This document shows positions 24,559 to 37,310 of a stretch of 64,000 nucleotides of DNA, piece by piece (within the stretch, counting starts at the first letter, position 1; each line of letters begins with the position of its first letter). The DNA is from Aldrovandia affinis. Taxonomy: Eukaryota > Chordata > Actinopteri > Notacanthiformes > Halosauridae. The stretch covers positions 3,375,498-3,439,497 of the forward strand of contig JAINUG010000052.1 in NCBI GenBank assembly GCA_029706075.1, in the 5' to 3' direction. Position numbers and translations under genes: made by a program. The notes under the pieces were generated by a model that had not been told where the DNA came from, did no database searches, and saw only the letters and a program-made list of their open reading frames with translations.

Positions 24559-25466
24559 TATATGGTAATTGTACTGCAAGGTCATTAACCTTCTGAGTTG
24601 AGTGAGAAACTGATTTATTCCTTAATTTCTAGGAGTTGACATGGCCTACATTTGGTACATTTTGAATAGATCAGTGCCATTCATACAGTATATGGTTTCA
24701 TAAGGAAACAGGGATAACCTACAATGTAACAGGAGCCTGCTGCTTCTGTTAATGTAATCTGGAGCCCCATTTTCATTGCTGTGTAGATGGCAGCCAAACA
24801 CCATAGCCCTGGAAACACATTGTGGAGTTCCACCTTCTTTATCAAATCCAGGTGATGAAAAGGCCCTGCTGTTCTTGTGAACACATGAAATTCAAAAAAA
24901 GATATTAAATATGCTAGCTTGTTTTGAACCAAACCAATCAAGGACACCCCCATTGTCAACAGACTAAGAGCCAGATTTACTAAAGGATTGTGACTGCTTT
25001 TCGAAAAAAAAGTAGCAACAAGGTTGCAATATATATGTCAGATCACAATGAGTGAAATCGCTATTAGGATGTAATTTGCAGGGTTTAAGTCACTTTGTGA
25101 CTTTCCTTTAGATGAATAGTTAAATCTGTTCATGCATATGTATACCTGGGGTGAACGCTCAAAAACAGGATGGAGATTTTGTAAATTAGTTTGATTAAGT
25201 ATTCCGTCTAATTTACTCAAGCATACCTTAATTGCGATTCTCCTCTTTGCGTGAGATTAAAATTCTGGAAACTCTTGAAACTTATGAGTGCTGATATCAC
25301 CTAGGTATTTGTATTGTGCTTTCCAAGGTGCTAGTCACTGTCCCAGCAATGCAAACCAAATAATCACAAATGTTGTTGCAAAGTACCCCAGTTCATGTCA
25401 CGACAGCTCAAATACCTGTATCTACAGACAGCTAAGTCAGGATTTTAAATATATATTCTAGCATAA

Positions 25467-25940
25467 TGTAGCGTGAACAGGGGTGTGGGGTTTCCACTCA
25501 AACAAGTTAGATAATGAAACACCACATAAGACAATGGTGTCTTGGAAGTATAACAAGGTTTATTGGGGGGTAAACTCACAATAATTGGGAGGGGGAAATA
25601 AGGCAAACAATCCATAATCCGTTTCCGTAGTCGTTGTTCGTTTACCAGGTCTTTATCCAATACGTCGTTCTCAGGCACTCCAGTCGATAACAATTCAGTA
25701 AGTCAAAACAATCCAGGTCATACACAAATACAATCCAATAATAGCAAAAGTCTAGCAAAAATCCAACCTCCTCGCATTTCCCATACGGTACTTAGCAACC
25801 GGCTAGGGGTGCTGTCAAGAAGTCAGCTGTCAAGGGTTTCCCGGTGCTTCTCATTTCCTCCGGACCTCCATATAAGGCTTGGGGGTGGAGTATCTCCCCT
25901 CTATTACCATTTCCCGCACCTCCCCCGGCCATCTGCCACA
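25467..25940 (-). repeat. LTR (3' LTR in element orientation)
   Basis: Starts tgtagcgtgaac and ends ctgccaca; direct repeat of 28896-29381. The RNase H end and a purine-rich tract adjoin it. Confidence 0.8.
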
Positions 25941-28895
25941 CACCCTCTTCCTCAGCTCCGACCGGGAGGGAGGGGCAGTGTGACACCATAGGGTGTCCCT
26001 TCGGGAGAGCGCGTCGGCATTCCCATGGGCCACACCAAATCTGTGTAGGACAGAGAATACAAATGGTTGCAAAGACAAGAACCACCGAGTGACGTGGGCA
26101 TCACGGTCTCTATTCCTGGCCATCCATACTAACGGCACATGGTCCATCACCAGGGTGAAATGCCATCCCAATAGATAGTACTTTAACATTTTGAGTGCCC
26201 ACTTTATTGCTAAGCACTATTTCTTAATACTTTTGTTCCCTGTGTAACAGCTTTTGACTAATATACAGAAGGGGGTGTTCTTCTCCCTCTTGCACTTGCG
26301 ATAGGTTTCTGCTCGGTTTCTGCTCCACCCCAGTTTCTGAGGCATCCGTCTGTACCAGTAGCGGTTTCATGAAAACAGAAGTTACCAGTACAGGTCCTGA
26401 ACAGAGCATCCGCTTTAATTCCTGAAACGCCTCCTCTGTCCTTTCTGTCTACTCCACCCAGTCCGGCAGAGGGCTTTTGGTGAGATCCGTTAGAGGGCTG
26501 GCTAAAGAGGCAAAATAAGGGATAAAACAGCAATAGTAACTGGTTACTCCTACAAACGTGCGTACTTGCTTTTTTGTGAGAGGGTGTGGCCAGTCCCGAA
26601 TTGCTTCCAGTTTCCTTTCCTGTGGCTTGATACAACCCCTCCCAATCGTGTACCCCATGTATTCTGCCTGTTGTAGACACAGCTGACCTTTCTTGGGATT
26701 TGCAGTGAGCCCTGCCCCCTGTAATGTCTGCAACCTGGCCTGGACCTGGTTGAGGTGGACTGCCACTTGTTCCCATGTATAACAATGTCATCTAGGTACA
26801 CTGCTGCGTACTGCCTATGGGGCCGGAGGATTTCTTCCATCAAACGTTGAAACGTGGCCAGGGCTCCATGTAGACCGAATGGTAGGCTTTTGTATTGGAA
26901 TAGGTCGTCCGGGGTGGTGAAAGCAGTCTTTTCTTGAGCCTCGGGAGCTAGTGGTCAGATCTAGTGTGCTAATAAACCTGGCGGTTCCAAGTCTGTCGAT
27001 TAGTTCATCAAGGCATTGGATACACATCAAATTTCGATATCTCATTCAATTTTCTGAAGTCATTGCAGAAACGTAGAGTGCCATCTGGTTTTGGCACTAA
27101 TGCAATCGTACAATCCTCAAGTCTAGCATTATCTGTACCGAGAGTGGCCATTCTATCCCTCATTTCACTGACGTGTTCCACCAGGGTGCGATGAGACGAC
27201 AGTTGCTGTTTCCATGCTTCTTTGGCGACATACAACAGCCCTCGGGGTCATCTCCCATACAGTAGTTCAAAGGGGGAAAACCCGGTGGAAGCCTGTGGTA
27301 CTTCCCAGATTGAGAACATTAAATGCAACACACCAGCAGTTGACACCAGTTTTTCCCGTCCGCTTCCATCACTTTTTTCACATGTTTTAAGGTTTGATTG
27401 AACCTTTCCACCAATCCATCTGTCTGAGGGTGATAAACGGAAGTGCACAGTTGGGTAATTTTTAGCATTTTACATAGATCCTACTTGATTCAGGACATGA
27501 ACAAGGTTCCTTGATCGGTTAATATCTGGTCAGGTATGCCCATTCGGGACAACAATAACATTATCTCACGTGCGATTCCTCTGGTGGCCATGGTAGTGGA
27601 ATTGCCTCCGGGTACCTAGTGGGGCAATACGGCTGAATGGAAAAGTCCTCCACGGCTCTTTTTACCCCTGGCCAGTGGAACTGACCATTGATCCTCTCCA
27701 AGGTCTTTTAGACTCCTAGATGCGCCCCTAGAAGAATGAACCTGGCACTAACAGTAACTCTACACATTTGTCATAATTCCTTTTTATTACTTAACAATAA
27801 CTATTTTTTATCACAAAGTGTGGGTAATTAGGATGACTCACCCTTTCAAAGGGTTTCCCTTTGATGACTGTCATCTGCTGGAGGGCATTAGCCAGGTTCG
27901 GATCTTCGAGCTGAGCTATCCCAAAACAGCCTGACAAGGGGGTGAGCTCAGGCTCCCCTTCCGGCTCCATTGGAAACATGTCTGCAGATTTAATTCTGTG
28001 TTCTCCTGGTTCACCTACTGATAACGGTTCAGTTGATGCATTGGAGTCCACCTCCTCATATCCGCACATCAGCGCATTCCCTTCGCTGGTGGCCCTCACC
28101 TGCCTTTTGATTCCCTTCCCCCTTTTATTCCCACGTGGCTGAATAGTGGGGAATCCCTCCCTATCAGCACCAGCACCGGCAGATTCGGGACAACTCCCGC
28201 TCATCCCACATTCTGCCCTTTTGTCATCTGCAGGTTCAAAATAGAGGTTTTGTATTTTTTTCCCCATGTATACAGGTGATGGACGCGGTGTCAGTTGTGT
28301 TCTGGTCTCGAGCAAATTCTGGTCTGATTAGGGTCACCATACTGCCTGAGTCTATCAGCTGTTGTATCCTTCCCGTTGGTCTTTAATGGTGTGACAGGGG
28401 AGGGGCTTCTCTCCTGAGCCCAGCACGATGTTAATAATCTGCAGGGCCGTCCTGTGGCCAGCTCAGGCGAGGCTGAAGGCATGGAGACATCGTGGCAAGG
28501 GCAGTTCCATTCAATGTGACCTTGTTCGCCAAAACATTTCTGGCTATCGAAGTTTAGAAATGGTCATCGGAGAATGGGTTTCCATAGTTTCTGGTCGGGT
28601 TCCAGGTCTTGAAGATACGCCTCGATGTAATCTCAGTGAGCTTCAGTGGGAAGAGGCTTAGTTTGGGATGGGAGGCTGTGGCGGCAGTGGATCCGGCGGC
28701 ATTGAGCTGGCTGAGCTCTGCTCGCATCAGGGCAGTCTGCTGACGTTGTTCTTCCATCAGTTACTGATGCATTGTCTGTTGCACTAAATTCGCTTCGATC
28801 AGCTGTTTAACAAGCGCTTCCATTATTTCCTGTGTCTGTTTGGTTATCGAACTATGGTCCTTCAACGCAATGCGCTACCCACATTCTCCACCAAA

Positions 28896-29381
28896 TGTAG
28901 CGAGAACAGGGGTGTGGGGTTTCCACTCAACCAAATCAGATAACCAAACACCACATAAGACAGTCAATGGAAGTATAACAAGGTTTATTGTGGGGTAAAC
29001 TCACTAAACAGTCAAAATCTGTAATCCATTTCCCTAGTCGTTGTTCGTTTCCCAGGTCTTTATCCAATACGTCATTCTCAGGCACTCCAGTCAATAACAA
29101 TTCAGTAAGTCAAAACAATCCAGGTCATACACAAATACAATCCAATAATAGCAAAACTCTCTTATCACAAATCCACCCTCCTCGCGTTTCCCATACAGTA
29201 CTTAGCAACCGGCTAGGGGCAACGCCTCCTCTTTTATTCCTGAGAAGTCAGCTGTCAAGGGTTTCCCGGTGTGTCTCACTTCCTCCGGACCTCCATATAA
29301 GGGTTGGGGGTGGAGCCAGCGCATTGCCACGTATCTCCCCTCTATCACCATGCCCCGCACTTCTCCCGGCCGTCTGCCACA
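28896..29381 (-). repeat. LTR (5' LTR in element orientation)
   Basis: Starts tgtagcgagaac and ends ctgccaca. The primer-site-like TGGTGGAGAA reads away from it on the minus strand. Confidence 0.8.
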
Positions 29382-29391
29382 ATACATATTA

Positions 29392-30627
29392 CACTGCCCG
29401 TCCCAAAAAAAGTCACACACTCTAATATTTAGTTGGACCGCCTTTAGCTTTGATTACAGAATGCATTCGCCGTGGCATTGTTTTGATAAGCTTCTGCAAT
29501 GTCACAACATTTATTTCCATCCAGAGTTGCATTAATTTTTCGCCAAGATCTTGTATTGATGATGGGAGAGTCGGACTGCTGCGCAAAGTCTTCTCCAGCA
29601 CATCCCAAAGATTCTCAATGGGGTTAAGGTCTGGACTCTGTGGTGGCCAATCCATGTGTGAAAATGATGTCTCATGCTCCCTGAACCACTCTTTCACAAT
29701 TGAATCGTGGCATTGTTATCTTGGAATATGCCCGTGCCATCAGGGAAGAAAAAATCCATTGATGGGAAAAACCTGGTCATTCAGTATATTCATGTAGTCA
29801 GCTGACCTCATTCTTTGGGCACATAACGTTGCTGAACCTAGACCTGACCAACTGCAGCAACCCCAGATCATAACACTGTCCCCACAGGCTTGTACGGTAG
29901 GCACTAGGCATGATGGGTGCATCGCTTCATCCGCCTCTCTTCTTACCCTGATGTGCCCATCACTCTGGAACAGGGTACATCTGGACTCATCAGACCACAT
30001 GACCTTCTTCCATTGCTCCAGAGTCCAATCTTTATGCTCCCTAGCAAACTGAAGCCTTTTTTCCGATTAGCCTCACTGACAAGTGGTTTTCTTAAGGCTA
30101 CACAGCTGTTTAGTCCCAATCCCTTGAGTTCCCTTCACATTGTGCGTGTGGAAATGCTCTTACTTTCACTATTAAACATAGCCGTAGGTTCTACTGTTGA
30201 TTTTTTACAATATGATTTCACCAAACGTTTAAGTGATCGCCGATCACGATCATTCAAGATTTTTTTCCGACCACATTTCTTCCTCGAAGATAATGGTTCA
30301 CCACTATCCTTCCAGGTTTTAATAATGCGTTGGACAGTTCTTAACCCAATTTTAGTAATTTCAGCAATCTCCTTCGTTGTTTTCTTTGCTTGATGCAGGC
30401 CAATAATTTGACCCTTCTGAAACAGATTAACATCTTTTCCACGACCACAGGATATGTCTTCCGACATGGTTGTTTAAGAAATGAAAAGCTACTCACTGCA
30501 TCAGTTAGGGTTAAATAACTTGTTGCTAGCTCAAATATATTAATCACTGCAGTAATTATCCAATGGAAGGTTCTTACCTAATTGCTTAGTTAAATCCAGG
30601 TGGAGACTTTTTTTTGGCCAGGCAGTG
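29392..30627 (-). mobile_element. Tc1-like transposon, nearly full length, minus strand
   Basis: Flanked by TA (29390-29391 and 30628-30629), with similar inverted ends starting cactgcc. The minus-strand transposase is spread over three frames: 30467-30135 (helix-turn-helix, KKTTKEIAEITKIGLRTVQR), 30000-29740 (WSDESRCTLFQSDG, with the first catalytic D, and SVMIWGC) and 29697-29422 ([20 protein letters not shown], with the catalytic E, ending GGPTKY). At least two frameshifts make it non-functional. It lies 8 bp from the neighbouring LTR. A deleted and altered relative lies at 49658-50454. Confidence 0.9.
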
Positions 30628-31399
30628 TATTTACTAGAATTAGAGCAGTCAGTATAAAAACGCAGTTCTGAATTTGAACAATTATCTTATTGTGCATATG
30701 TGGTCAGGAGAGTATAGAATGAATCGTGAATACAGTTTTACTTTCAGATGCTCTGTGGCCTTCTCCCGTGACAAGTTTATCTGTTTCTATTCTTTAACTT
30801 TATTCTAATATTCTTTCCTCGGTTGGACCACCGCCAGTGTCTTTTTCCCACATTATGTTGTCGGAAGGTTTTTTCTTTTGGACGCCACCTAACGTTATGT
30901 CATATTTTCTTTACATCATCAGTTGTTTGTTTTCTTTACATAATCTACTGTTCGTTTTATTATGCCTAATTCATTATGTGATGCCACTCCAAAAAATTTT
31001 TATTCTCTGTTGGTGTTGTTTTCCTATGCTGTAATACGGCATTGTGATGCTGTACCTCATTGACCAATACCTCTATTTCCTGATCTGTATTCTTTCCTGA
31101 AAGTTATCTTTTTCGTTGTTCCCTCGCTATTTGTGCCTGGTTGCTGTGTATCCATTTCTTGGTGTGATCTGGACGTGTAAGCGTGCCATGTTGTTTCTGA
31201 CCCTTTTTATGGGTGTATCCCACCACAAATTGCGAATGAGGACATTTAATTTCTTTGATTGCATGATTAGAACCAGTCTGAGTAAATTGGCCATTAATGT
31301 GTCACTATTTGCGACTGCAAAATAGCCAACAAACTAATGACTGTCTTTGCGCTGGACTATCTCAGTAAATCTGGCCCTCAGTGTTTCACCATTCAGACT

Positions 31400-31515
31400 G
31401 AATATTCAGACTCCTAATAATGGATCAAGCTGTGTAGTCCAGCTTGGATGCAACTACAACCAGAAATTTCTCCAGGACTCCAGGACCAGGGTTGCCTACC
31501 CCTGCTCTAGACAGT
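31400..31515. mobile_element. Possible hAT MITE end fragment
   Basis: The sequence ccaggaccagggttgcctac followed by ccctgctct resembles the inverted right end of common fish hAT-type short elements (caggggtaggcaaccctggtcc on the other strand). No matching left end or target duplication was found nearby. Confidence 0.35.
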
Positions 31516-31685
31516 AGGTAAAATGACAAGACAAGATGGGCAAAATGGCCTGTTCTTGTCTTCAACCTGTGGTCTGGAGGTACTAACTGATTACTAACTG
31601 ATGTGTGCTTCACTGCACCTAGATCTGATAGAAACATTGGAGTTTTCCCTCAATGGAGAATCACAGAGAGCAGGTTACAACAACC

Positions 31686-31688
31686 TTG

Positions 31689-31716
<28 letters not shown>
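31686..31716. repeat. (TA)n microsatellite
   Basis: Simple TA dinucleotide run of about 30 bases. Confidence 0.9.
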
Positions 31717-31719
<3 letters not shown>

Positions 31720-31739
31720 TTTGTTTCAGATTTTTCACA

Positions 31740-31985
31740 TTTTTCCACAATTTGGTCCCCAATTGTACCCTTTTTGATCCAACTCTCCCCCTACGACAAG
31801 CGACTACTCTGGGACCAGCAGTGGCAGGGACGGCGAACCACCTCCTTCGAGATGGCACTCGCCCAAGTGTCGACCGTGAGTCCAGAGAAGCTTCCTGTGC
31901 GAGCTCATGCCGGCTTCCTTCCCCCTCCCTGGGGCAGACAGTCAATCGCCGCCCCTGAACAAGACTCCTGGCCAGAAACCTTTGA
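31740..31985. repeat. GC-rich interspersed repeat candidate, unclassified
   Basis: A GC-rich block in AT-rich intron, beginning with ccacaatttggtccccaatt. Open frames exist on both strands (for example 31752-31958), but none resembles a known protein and no splice sites frame them. A distant counterpart may be 60330-60640. I cannot name the family. Confidence 0.3.
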
Positions 31986-33946
31986 ATATTTTAATAATGT
32001 GAATTAATGAGACAGCAAGAGTGCTAAATCAGAGATGATATAACTTTATGTACTGTACTATGTAAAATTTGTTTGATATACATTTCACATTTGATTCCAT
32101 GCAAGATTATTAAAGGAGAATGAGATTGCTAATAAATCCTGTTGTACAAGCTGTAGAGCAGTATATTACAAGGAAGTGACCCTTCACTTGCACACAGAAG
32201 TGAGATGATTATATCAGTAAGAAGCACAGTACAAGTAGGTTTGAATATGATCAAATAAATGATCTTTCAGAAAAAAAGTATTTCACCATACATTGGCTCC
32301 CACATAATGGAGAGCATGTTCCTGATAAATTATGTAATCTTCTGTGTTATAAGATATCCTCACTTTTATTTGATAAACTATACACAGGCCAAGTGCAGAT
32401 TTCAGATGTCAGAGTTGACCCGACCCTCTTAAAGACCCATGATCAATAATCTTCAAACCAACTACTGGAGAAACACAAGAGTCACTTTGTACTGCAGAGT
32501 CCTGAATTAACACACTTCTCTCTAAAACAGTGGGCATTAATTAGATAGTGTAAGTGTAATCAGAATTCTGGGGTCTGCAATGCAGTCACTGCCCCAATTT
32601 CACTGTCCTCAAAGCAGAGGAAAGAGCAGAGAAACGTATCTCCACACAATAGAGGGTCGAGCAGGAAAGGAGTCAGAGGGGTGTGTATATGTGTGTATTT
32701 AGAATGGAAAAACTAACTGGCCACATAATTCAATTATGTTCAAAACATTATTACTAATCCATCTTTATTCAGTTTCTCTCACAAACGATTTACCTGCATA
32801 GCCAAAGTACAGCATTAGTAAATATGGGGATAAACACGCACTGAGGATATTCATAACCAGGTGTACAAGATTGCATTCAGCAGACTGCCTGCAAAGCAAC
32901 TAATTACATGAAGCACATGGATATGTGTGGATATGCATTTTATTTGCAAGCAAAAAAAATGGTGCTACAAATTCAAGTGTCATGATAAATCCAAGTGAAA
33001 AGCAGATGAAGCCAGATTTAGCATGGACTTAACAGATAGTATACATAGCGCACCTCCTCTCTCCTTCCCTACTGTTCCCCTAACAGCTCTGTAGCTACAG
33101 TATCTGGCCACCATTCCTCACCAGTTCATACTATGGAAACATTCCCAGCATACCATCTGCAATGGGCGATTAAGAATAGTGGGTCTGCTGCCAAGCCCTG
33201 TCCGCTCTGTGAGCCAGCAGATCCTGTCTTTCACCTGCTAAAACTCTGCATATCCATCAACCTCGCCTGCAGTTTTCTTACAGTGTATAGAAACATCAGT
33301 ACTGTTATTTATTTATTTTAAATATGTATTATGACTTGGCCAGGAGATTTCTACCTCCATGTCCTGCATGTGGCTTAAGGACCAGCACCCAACCTCTTGC
33401 CCAGGGACTCCATTCCAGACTCACAACAGCCAAAGTAAGCCCTTACCCAAAGCTTGCCCTCTCCAAATGTGCTTGAAAGCAAATTACACAACAGACCTCT
33501 GAAAGCAGAACACCAGGGCCCCACACTGAGAAGGTAATTGATCATGGTCTTGATGATGGAGATGAGAATAACACATTACTGACACAAAAGTTAGTCAGGT
33601 TACTCTTTGTTTCAAAAGAAGCAAACACTATACTGTTTCCACCTTCTTTTCAGAGCTAGGCCTGTCTGTTCTATCATCTTTCAATTCATTTAGAACAATG
33701 CTGGATTTGACCAGAATCCAGACTCCTGGAGAAAGCATCCAATAAAAAATGTCCAGGGAGTCAAAGCACTTTTACAATTACTGGTCGTGGCATCAAAAAA
33801 CCTAGCTCCTGACCACACAACTCCCCTATCATTTGGCCAAAACAACAATGACCACTTCTGAACACACTTTAGCAATTTAGCAGGCTGGCAAATCCTGCAA
33901 GCCAACTATGTTGCTGCGGACTGAAAGGGAGGTTGGGGATACTTAC
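31986..33946. other. KIF1B intron next to its first coding exon, no feature
   Basis: About 2 kb with no recognised repeat or gene. It begins (minus strand) with the splice donor GTAAGT at 33946-33941. Confidence 0.5.
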
Positions 33947-34086
33947 TGGTGGAGTTCCCTTGCATTTGAATAATGCATTTTGAGTCCTTGCCGGTCTCCC
34001 TTGAGTTGAAGGGACGCACCCTGACAGCGACTTTCACAGAACCAGACATGGCTCTGATTTCAGTATTTTTCTTTTTCTTTTTTCTC
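33947..34086 (-). CDS. kif1b: KIF1B first coding exon (kinesin-3 motor N terminus)
   Basis: This exon encodes the first 34 residues of a kinesin-3 heavy chain, a plus-end microtubule motor carrying mitochondria and synaptic vesicle precursors. The start ATG is at 34049-34047 with AGAGCC before it; 34050-34086 is 5' UTR. The protein begins [18 protein letters not shown], the first strand of the motor domain, and ends IIQMQGNST with one base of the next codon. IIQMQGNST favours KIF1B over KIF1A, which has a different ending here. Compared with the mammalian MSGASV start as I recall it, one residue is absent. The acceptor is TTTTCCCACAG before 34086 and the donor is GTAAGT at 33946-33941. No later KIF1B exon is visible, so the next intron exceeds 33.9 kb. 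UBE4B lies upstream on the same strand, as in human. Confidence 0.93.
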
Positions 34087-37000
34087 CTGTGGGAAAAGAC
34101 ATGGGTCTTTAAAATTTTAACAGTAGTATGGTTAATATGAGGGATTTTATTGTCACAAAAAATCTGCAAGTAATTCACCCATTCACTGTCCATACATTTG
34201 AAAGTTCAACAGTGTCTTCAGAATGTGGAAGATTACAGGATACTGTGTGTGGATTCCGGCTAGCAATTTAGAACAATTCAATTGATCTGATTTGTCATTA
34301 GAAAAAGGTGACAACAAAAATTAAATTCTATTTTAGTGTATATTCCTCAAATATTCAATATACATATTACTTAGCTTGCATGGTTTCCTTTCATCTTTAA
34401 TCAATACATTTTGAAACAGTTCAGCATCAACTAAAAATTCCCACATATAAATCACAGCAATTGTTCATTGGGATGCTGTGCTTAACATTGGCTGATGGTC
34501 CACTGGTGTTTATGTTCACATGTGCCAGTTAAACAACAGGTTGAATATTCTCTGCAGGCAGGTCATGGGCCAACCCACAAACAAATATAACATTCCCCTC
34601 GGTGGTTCAGAGCTATAGGGCACCCAGAAGCCACACGTCATGCTTGCCATGACCACAGAATTTTACATAAAAGGAAAAACACTCCACACAAACACCAAGA
34701 AATTGGACAATTAAGTACCGTTACTCACTGCATAACGTTTAAGGTATGCAGCTTACAGATATAAGCATTGACGGTGCTGTTCTTACAATGTACATCCTGA
34801 ATAAAGATGATTTATGGCCAATCAAAATTCAAAACATCAAACTAATAAAGTTGCATTGATGAGAATCTTTCATTTTCGTAATGGAGGTAATTTCACTAAC
34901 AGTTACTAGCTATCGTAGTTTAACTAAAGTCATTCGTTTGTGAATCAGCTAATGTTAAAATATCTTAACTACTCTGTCATCAGATATAACAAATAGCAAT
35001 ATGCTTTTCATATGAAGACCTGTATGATTCTAATTATTTTTGTCCTCCTGTATGTTCATGATAATATTTTTGCTACACATTTTGTCCAATTCTGCACAGG
35101 CAATATGGAAATGAATGAGCAATAAATGAAGAAGACAACTAGTTTGTATGAAGGTATATAGCAGGCTACTATTAAAGAGATTGAGACAGTGTTTCGCAAT
35201 TCTGGTTCTGGTGACCAACTGTGTAAGCTCATTTTCTTTCCACCTGGCCTCAGTTTGGCTAAGCTGCTAATTGATGTGGATCTGACATATCTCTACAGCT
35301 CCATCTTAGAAAATGAATGGTGTTACTGGAAGTGTGTTTTTGTATATGAAAAGAGAAAGGTATTTTTTCAGTACATTTATTATTAGTTTGTGCACCAAAC
35401 CATTTGTTTACATACAGATTACAATTCAATTTCATATATGAGTCAATAATAAATGAGTTATACAATGAATAGCTGGTTTTATTGCCTGGTAAAATTAACT
35501 GTGAAGAACTACAACAGTCAGCTGATTTAAATTAAAATAAACTTAACAAATGCGATCAAAGTTTTTAAAAAAAATTTAAACAGGGACTTTTATGATGCAA
35601 CTAAATAAATCAGTATTCAGATAACCATTCAATTAATGGGTCTCAAATTCCATTAAAGGCAGATTAAACAAGAACTAGCAGACACAGTAGGTCATTAAAA
35701 CCCTAGACTGGGATGTTAATGGTTTGTGTCTCGGCAACAAACAATGAAAGAAGGACATTCTTTGGAGTGTTTTTACAATCAATGATAGTGCAAAATAGAG
35801 GCTATAGGTTTTTCTAATTTTGTTATGAAAACAACATCGTTTTATCGTTTAAGTACTGACATTCACCAACATGACTAATTTGTAACCTATACACAACTAC
35901 CGCAAGCCATTTCCGAGACCCAAGAGAAACGCATATTCTGCGATCATTTATTAGTTCATCTAAATCCTGCGTCAACATGGCAGTCACCAACCTGGTGCTA
36001 AGTGATGTAAAACTATGAGATAGAAATATGCCCTATATGTTCATATAAGTAGAGTAGTAATGCAGGACACTTTTGAGATATCTCGTCAGCAGTCAGGATT
36101 TTCAAAGAGCATCCACCGCATTACACCCCTAAATGAAGGCCTACTGGTTTCAAAGCTTAATGATTTAGGCATCCTTCCTAAATGTACGTTTTTTTAACCC
36201 GTGATCGCCGAATAATTATGGTTAGTCCACGGTTTCATTTGTAGTTGCAGTCAGCGACTTATGTTTTGAGAGGAAAACAGCATTTTACAAAAAGAAATAC
36301 ATTCAAATAAACTCATTTTCTATGCGCAATACCAGGACAGACATAAAAATAGTTATGCCTGCAACAGATGAATTGAATTTGAGGAGGAAAAAAATGGTTT
36401 CGTGGTTGGAAGTGTGGCACGCCCTCCCATGAAATTCTGGCTACATAGAAGGTTAGGCCTGGCAAAATAAATTACCGTTAGCTCAGCTAATTGCTAGTTT
36501 GTTATGGGGGTTTATATACAATCTAAAACGTTCGCAGCAGCCGCTTTATTGTCGGCAAAAGATGAATTACTGCCGTGATGCTTTTTTTATGCGGGATTTT
36601 GAGAACAACATTTTGGACATACAGCTATCTGCATAGACGTCGCAGATTGCTCGTTTTCATTTTAAATTACTTTCGCATCCTGGAATCATACATCAAAAAT
36701 CTATGTCTACATGGTTTTGTCTCTGACTAAACGAAGGCGAGGGCTATTTCGTTTATTAAGGGCCGAGTTGCTGATGTTGCGTTTTGTATGCGCAAATAGC
36801 CGCTGGCTGCATGATAACCTTCAGTGTCCCTTAAATTATCGCAACGTCAAGACTGGATACATTTTTGCTTTCAAAGAAACCAATCAAATTGTAAGGAGTA
36901 GCATATCGATACATGATATTGAATACATTTCAACCATCCGCAGTAGTTGCATAATGAAAATAATCAACGTAGTCGACGTATCAAGTAGCTGGGTAAGTAC

Positions 37001-37198
37001 TGTATAGAAAGAAAAAAATAGAGGCATCGCCTGTGACGGCTCCTCGGCATGGGCCAGCACTACACATCCAGACCCCCTCTTTATCGTCCCAGTTAACCTG
37101 AGGTTCATGTCAGATGTACCATAGAAAATTGTGACCATTGATTGATCTTAACCGTCACGCGACATGTAGCATACAAACGACAATTGATATTTACTTAC
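34087..37198. other. Region upstream of the KIF1B ATG exon, probably its 5' UTR intron
   Basis: No recognisable transposon, unlike most of the window. It may contain a short degenerate repeat fragment near 35185-35300. The acceptor at 34087-34088 implies an upstream non-coding exon, so most of this stretch is probably an intron inside the 5' UTR. Open frames (35030-35465, 36711-37138) are not recognisable. Confidence 0.5.
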
Positions 37199-37310
37199 CT
37201 ATATAGATCCACAGGATAACGATGGAAAAACCATAGAGAACCAGCGAGCAGTGAGAACTGTTATGGGAGCACTGCTCAGTGTCGGGCTGCTAGAAGGATT
37301 CAACAATTAT
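37199..37310 (-). other. kif1b: Candidate non-coding first exon end of KIF1B
   Basis: On the minus strand a strong donor, TATAG followed by GTAAGTAAAT, ends an exon at 37199. It is the best donor I see upstream of the KIF1B acceptor at 34087, and the surrounding 37200-37830 is richer in GC and CG dinucleotides than its neighbours. The upstream boundary is a placeholder. No transcript evidence is available. Confidence 0.3.

Larger units (their letters stand above)
25467..29381 (-). mobile_element. Degenerate Gypsy LTR retrotransposon, minus strand, Gmr1-like order
   Basis: Two direct LTRs flank a pol region read on the minus strand. In element order: a gag/protease-side open stretch (28315-27791), integrase remnants (about 27600-27250, with ILTDQGT and STGFSPFELLYG), RT (about 27235-26770, with VPKPDGTLRF and AVYLDDIVIH), the RT tail and connection (26766-26449), then RNase H (about 26400-25990, with QTDASETG and HGNADALSRRD). 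Integrase precedes RT, as in the first LTR element and as known for Gmr1-type Gypsy elements. The primer-side motif TGGTGGAGAA is also shared. The copy carries many breaks and is dead. The LTRs differ by roughly 10 percent by eye, so it is probably older than the element at 415. Target duplication is imperfect (ataa and atac). Confidence 0.85.
24968..31379. mobile_element. Possible outer DNA transposon or MITE hosting an LTR element and a Tc1
   Basis: The left sequence gagccagatttactaa (968-983 of this kb) is nearly the inverse of cagtaaatctggccctc ending near 31379. If these are the two ends, about 1.26 kb of old element surrounds the LTR retrotransposon (25467-29381) and the Tc1 (29392-30627). 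The 3-bp flanks (taa and tca) do not match perfectly. No transposase was recognised. This call depends on the end similarity alone. Confidence 0.35.

Noticed and set aside
21770-24750. Shared gcctgctgcttctgttaat string at about 21790 and 24735
   Set aside because: Only about 19 bases match and the flanks differ, so I cannot support a repeat family from it.
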